Assembly: GCA_002381045.1 (NCBI GenBank)
Contig: DFWT01000055.1
Location: 1 to 8,718 of the forward strand
Reading direction: 5' to 3'
From: Rhodoferax sp. UBA4127
GTDB taxonomy: Bacteria > Pseudomonadota > Gammaproteobacteria > Burkholderiales > Burkholderiaceae_C
Length of the DNA: 8,718 nucleotides
Shown: in pieces, positions 5,767 to 8,718 of the stretch
How the letters are laid out: every line of letters begins with the position of its first letter
Numbering within the stretch: the stretch's first letter is position 1
The notes under the pieces: model-generated
What the model was told of the DNA's origin: nothing
Seen by the model: only the letters and a program-made list of their open reading frames with translations
The model's database searches: none
Made by a program: the position numbers and the translations under genes

Positions 5767-8399
5767 GCTTTCGCTGATCTGGGCTTGACCAGCTCAAACC
5801 ATCCCAGGCTGGCCAATCCCAGACCGACAGCCGCCGCCAAGTAGGGCAAGGCAAGCTGTTCAAACATGAACAGACGTGCCAGCCAGGGCACATAGAGCGC
5901 CACCAACAACAGCCCCAGGGCGGCAGCCACCACCAGCCAAAGCGTGCGGTTGGGCACCCACAAACTGGCCCAAAAACTACCGGTACGGCTGCGGTTGGAA
6001 AAGATCAGAGCCATGTTGGTACACACCAGGGTGGCAAAGGCAAAGGCCCGCGCCGCACCTTCGGTCAGTTGCCCTGCACCCCAGACGGTGGCAGCAAGGA
6101 CCAGCGCCAGCGCGCCCAACCCCTGCACCAGTGCCAGCAGCAGGGTCTTGCCACCAAACAGCGGTGTCGTCACATCGCGCGGTGGGCGCTGCATGGCGTC
6201 GGCCTCGGCCGGTTCATTTTCAAACACCATGGAGCAGGCCGGGTCAATCACCAGCTCCAAAAAAGCAATGTGCAATGGGAACAGCACGGTGGGCCAGCCC
6301 AGCAACACCGGCACCAGCGCCATCCCTGCGATGGGTACATGCACTGCCAGGATGTAACTCATGGACTTGCGCAGGTTGTCAAAAATACGCCGCCCCAGGC
6401 GCACTGCACCGACGATGGACGCAAAGTTGTCGTCCAGCAGCACGATGGACGCCGCCTCGCGGGCTACGTCCGTGCCCCGCCCGCCCATCGCCACACCCAC
6501 GTGCGCGGCCTTGAGCGCTGGCGCATCGTTGACACCATCGCCGGTCATGGCCACCACGCTGCCGTTGGCTTTGAGCGCTTGCACGATGCGCAACTTTTGC
6601 GCGGGTGCAATCCGGGCGCAAATGCTCACCGTGCGCATGCGCTGTTGCAGGGCTTCATCTGTCAAGGCAGTCAATGCGTCGCCAGTGAGCAGCCAATCCG
6701 CAGCCGATGTGTCGGGCGTTGCCAGGTCCGCCGTTGCGCACGTTGCCGCCTTGGTGACGGCGGCACCCCTCAGCCCCGCCTGCTTGGCGATGGCAGCGGC
6801 GGTGGCAGGGTAGTCGCCCGTGATCATCACCACCCGAATACCGGCCTCGTAAGCCTGGCGCACTGCTTCAGGGATTTCCGCGCGCAACGGGTCAGCCAAA
6901 CCCAGCAAACCCACAAACTCAAACGCAAAGTCATGCTCGATGGCGGGCCAATCCTCACCCACAAAACTGGCCCGCGCCACGCCCAGCACGCGCAAGCCTT
7001 TGGCGGCCATGGCATCCACCGCACCGGCAAGTTGCTGCTGCGCAGCACTGTCCAGATGACACAAATCAATGATGGCCTCTGGCGCACCTTTGGCCGCCAC
7101 CACATGCGCATCCCCCACCGAGGCACGCCAGACATGTGACATGGCTCGCAGCTCGGGCGTCAGCCCATAGGTTTGCATCAGGGTCCAGTCACGGTGCAGG
7201 TGTTCGGTGTCTTTCAGAAAGTGCTGACCCAGCCGGTGAAAAGCCTTTTCCATCGGGTCAAACGGATCGCTGACGCTGGCCAGAATCGAGAACTCAACCA
7301 AGGTGTGAAAGTGCTCTGGCAACTCGGGCGTGGTGGCGTAGTCAATGGAGAGTTGCGCTGCCTGATCGGTTGAAGCTTGCGGCACCGCTGGCACATACAA
7401 CTCGGCCACCGTCATCCGGTTTTCGGTCAAGGTGCCGGTTTTATCCGCACAAAGCACGCTGGTCGCACCCAGGGTTTCAATGGCAGCAATGCGCCGAGTC
7501 AAGACCTGCTGTTTAGACAAGCGCCAGGCCCCCAAGGCTGGAATCACCGTCAATACCACGGTGAATTCCTGGGGCAACAAGGCCATGGCCAGGGCAATGC
7601 CAGCCAGCAAAGCGCCCAGCCAATCGCCGCGCAACAGACCAAAGGCGACAAATAAAAACAGACTGGCACCCACCGCCACCAAGGCCAGCACTTTGACCAG
7701 TTTGGCCATCTGCTGCTTGAGTGGCGACACCTCGGTGCTCAAACCGCCCAGCGCCAGCCCGATGCGGCCAATCTCACTGTTTTTCCCGGTGGCCGTGACC
7801 CGCGCCATGCCTTGTCCACGCACCAGCAATGTGCCCGAGAACAACGCTGACTCCGGTGGCACTTTGTCCGGTGGCACGTCGGGCTGACCCAACACCTTGT
7901 CAACCGGCAAGGGCTCACCAGTGAGCAAAGATTCATCGACCTGAACTTCGGTGCCTTGCACCAGGACGGCTTCTTTCATTTGCTGCGGTTTGACGGCCAG
8001 CACCAGCAGGTCACCGCACACCACGTCACGCCCAGCTATGCGTTGTGCTGCGCCGTCGCGCCACACCAAGGCACGCGGGCTTGTCAGGTCACGCAAGGAC
8101 TCAATGGCACGTTCGGTTTTACCTTCCTGGTAGAGGGTGAGGGCCAGAACCACCAGAACCAAGCCAAACAGAATCAAGCCTTCCTGCAAGTCACCCAACA
8201 CAAGGTACAGCACACCAGCGGCTAGCAACAGCGCAAACATCGGGTCTGACAGGGTCTCGCGTGCAATCGAGAAGAGGCTGCGGTGGGTCGCGCCAAGCAA
8301 CTCGTTGGGTCCGTCTTGTTGCAGACGGCTGGCTGCCTGCGCAGTTGTAAGACTGAGCGGTAGCAGGTCATCGGATGGGGGGGGAGTTGGGTTGGTCAT
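5763..8399 (-). CDS. Cation-translocating P-type ATPase (P2-like, ion unknown)
   Basis: An inner-membrane ATP-driven cation pump of 878 residues. Domains in order: N-terminal cation ATPase motif (~15-50), TM1-2 (~53-91), actuator domain with DESLLTGEPLPVDK (155-168), TM3-4 (~235-285), phosphorylation motif CADKTGTLTENRM (317-329, Asp319), nucleotide-binding KGAPE (437-441), MITGDYP (525-531), MTGDGVNDAPALK hinge (618-630) and TM5-10 (~680-870). There is no N-terminal CxxC metal domain or CPC motif, so it is not a P1B heavy-metal pump. Size and the ten-helix plan point to P2 (Ca2+ or other cation). However, TM4 reads LLPQEFT (274-280) instead of PEGLP, and TM6 reads ELVIDPACSMVFE (715-727) instead of the NxxTDGxPA of SERCA-type pumps, so substrate should not be assumed. 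The ATG at 8399 is the only sensible start, without a visible Shine-Dalgarno. Codons 6-8 contain a run of eight C. Confidence 0.93.
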   Translation of the reverse strand: MTNPTPPPSDDLLPLSLTTAQAASRLQQDGPNELLGATHRSLFSIARETLSDPMFALLLAAGVLYLVLGDLQEGLILFGLVLVVLALTLYQEGKTERAIESLRDLTSPRALVWRDGAAQRIAGRDVVCGDLLVLAVKPQQMKEAVLVQGTEVQVDESLLTGEPLPVDKVLGQPDVPPDKVPPESALFSGTLLVRGQGMARVTATGKNSEIGRIGLALGGLSTEVSPLKQQMAKLVKVLALVAVGASLFLFVAFGLLRGDWLGALLAGIALAMALLPQEFTVVLTVIPALGAWRLSKQQVLTRRIAAIETLGATSVLCADKTGTLTENRMTVAELYVPAVPQASTDQAAQLSIDYATTPELPEHFHTLVEFSILASVSDPFDPMEKAFHRLGQHFLKDTEHLHRDWTLMQTYGLTPELRAMSHVWRASVGDAHVVAAKGAPEAIIDLCHLDSAAQQQLAGAVDAMAAKGLRVLGVARASFVGEDWPAIEHDFAFEFVGLLGLADPLRAEIPEAVRQAYEAGIRVVMITGDYPATAAAIAKQAGLRGAAVTKAATCATADLATPDTSAADWLLTGDALTALTDEALQQRMRTVSICARIAPAQKLRIVQALKANGSVVAMTGDGVNDAPALKAAHVGVAMGGRGTDVAREAASIVLLDDNFASIVGAVRLGRRIFDNLRKSMSYILAVHVPIAGMALVPVLLGWPTVLFPLHIAFLELVIDPACSMVFENEPAEADAMQRPPRDVTTPLFGGKTLLLALVQGLGALALVLAATVWGAGQLTEGAARAFAFATLVCTNMALIFSNRSRTGSFWASLWVPNRTLWLVVAAALGLLLVALYVPWLARLFMFEQLALPYLAAAVGLGLASLGWFELVKPRSAKA

Positions 8400-8677
8400 T
8401 GAGGAAACCGATGGTGGGTATGAACTAGGTAGCCACCCAATCTGAGGATGACGCTCGGTTGTGGTTGACGGTGGCTTTTAGTGGAATTTGCTAGCCACTG
8501 TCTGCAAATGACTGTTGACGTAGCGCAGACAACCGCTCAATCCGTCAAACTTCTGAAAGTTCGTACCAAATTCGCCATAGACATGTCATTTTGTAACTTC
8601 TGTAATCGAAAACCCTTATTATTATTGGTGGTTTAAAGCCCTATCCTAAGCCGTTCATTTCAATTCTGGAGTTGCCT
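8400..8677. promoter_or_regulatory. Divergent intergenic region with several inverted repeats
   Basis: Control region between the ATPase (-) and the gene starting at 8678 (+). I see no ORF or RNA gene in it. Inverted repeats: AGCCACC (8431-8437) against GGTGGCT (8470-8476); the same GTGGCT against AGCCAC (8493-8498); and TGTCTGC (8499-8505) against GCAGACA (8525-8531). Nearer the right-hand gene the sequence becomes AT-rich, with TGTCAT, TGTAAC and TGTAAT at 8584, 8592 and 8601 and TATTAT (8617-8622) as a possible -10. I see no convincing -35 for either direction, so activator-dependent control is possible. Confidence 0.45.
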
Positions 8678-8718
8678 ATGTCACATACACCACTTCTTTC
8701 GCGTTTCAAGTCCATCTC
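8678..8718 (+). CDS. Start of an unidentified gene (5' end only)
   Basis: An ATG at 8678 follows GGAG with a 6-base spacer, the best Shine-Dalgarno in the window, after an AT-rich promoter-like region. The open frame runs to the window end and reads MSHTPLLSRFKSI. Thirteen residues are too few to assign a family; they show no clear signal peptide yet (one basic patch, RFK, is present). The gene is divergent from the ATPase. The start is likely real; the product is unknown. Confidence 0.6.
   Translation, partial: MSHTPLLSRFKSI

Noticed and set aside
5876..6514. Long plus-strand open frames (also 6069-7139) opposite the ATPase gene
   Set aside because: They lie antisense to a gene with complete P-type ATPase motifs and encode low-complexity His/Pro/Arg-rich sequence typical of shadow frames in high-GC DNA.
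8548..8561. Short inverted repeat AACTT-CTGA-AAGTT
   Set aside because: Only five base pairs, no T-tract, and no relation to a gene end.

Overview
The window looks like ordinary chromosome of a high-GC betaproteobacterium, most likely Burkholderiales/Comamonadaceae (Rhodoferax, Polaromonas or Acidovorax type). This rests on G/C-rich third positions, a divergent lplT/alr pair, protein variants remembered from that group, and a short AT-rich repeat-like segment inside alr. The genus is an inference; no rRNA or marker search was possible.

Layout, left to right. The 3' half of a class I DAHP synthase gene (+, first step of aromatic amino acid synthesis) meets a thiol peroxidase of the glutathione peroxidase family (-) tail to tail. 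Upstream of gpx on the same strand lies lplT (-), an inner-membrane lysophospholipid transporter. Divergent from lplT, across a 114-bp promoter region, is alr (+, alanine racemase, D-Ala for peptidoglycan). Its stop overlaps by 4 bp the start of a protein with a degenerate HD-GYP-like domain. Ten bases further, on the opposite strand, ends a vapBC-type toxin-antitoxin operon (RHH antitoxin, then PIN toxin with a GTG start overlapping the antitoxin stop by 4 bp). A palindromic operator/promoter precedes it. Next, same strand as vapBC and 53 bp upstream of it, is a large P2-like cation-transporting P-type ATPase of uncertain ion specificity. A 278-bp intergenic region rich in inverted repeats separates the ATPase from a rightward gene of which only the first 13 codons are visible.

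The genes fall into small units: alr plus the degenerate HD protein (translationally coupled), lplT and gpx (same strand, 134 bp apart, probably separately controlled), vapBC (autoregulated), and the ATPase. alr and lplT share an envelope theme (peptidoglycan precursor supply and lysophospholipid recycling). I found no prophage, IS element, CRISPR array, tRNA or rRNA. The points most worth checking are the coupled protein with an erased HD metal site, the repeat-like segment with tandem rare codons just before the catalytic tyrosine of Alr, the double-palindrome operator of vapBC, and the unusual M4/M6 ion-site motifs of the ATPase. Nothing here clearly amounts to a new defence or mobile system.
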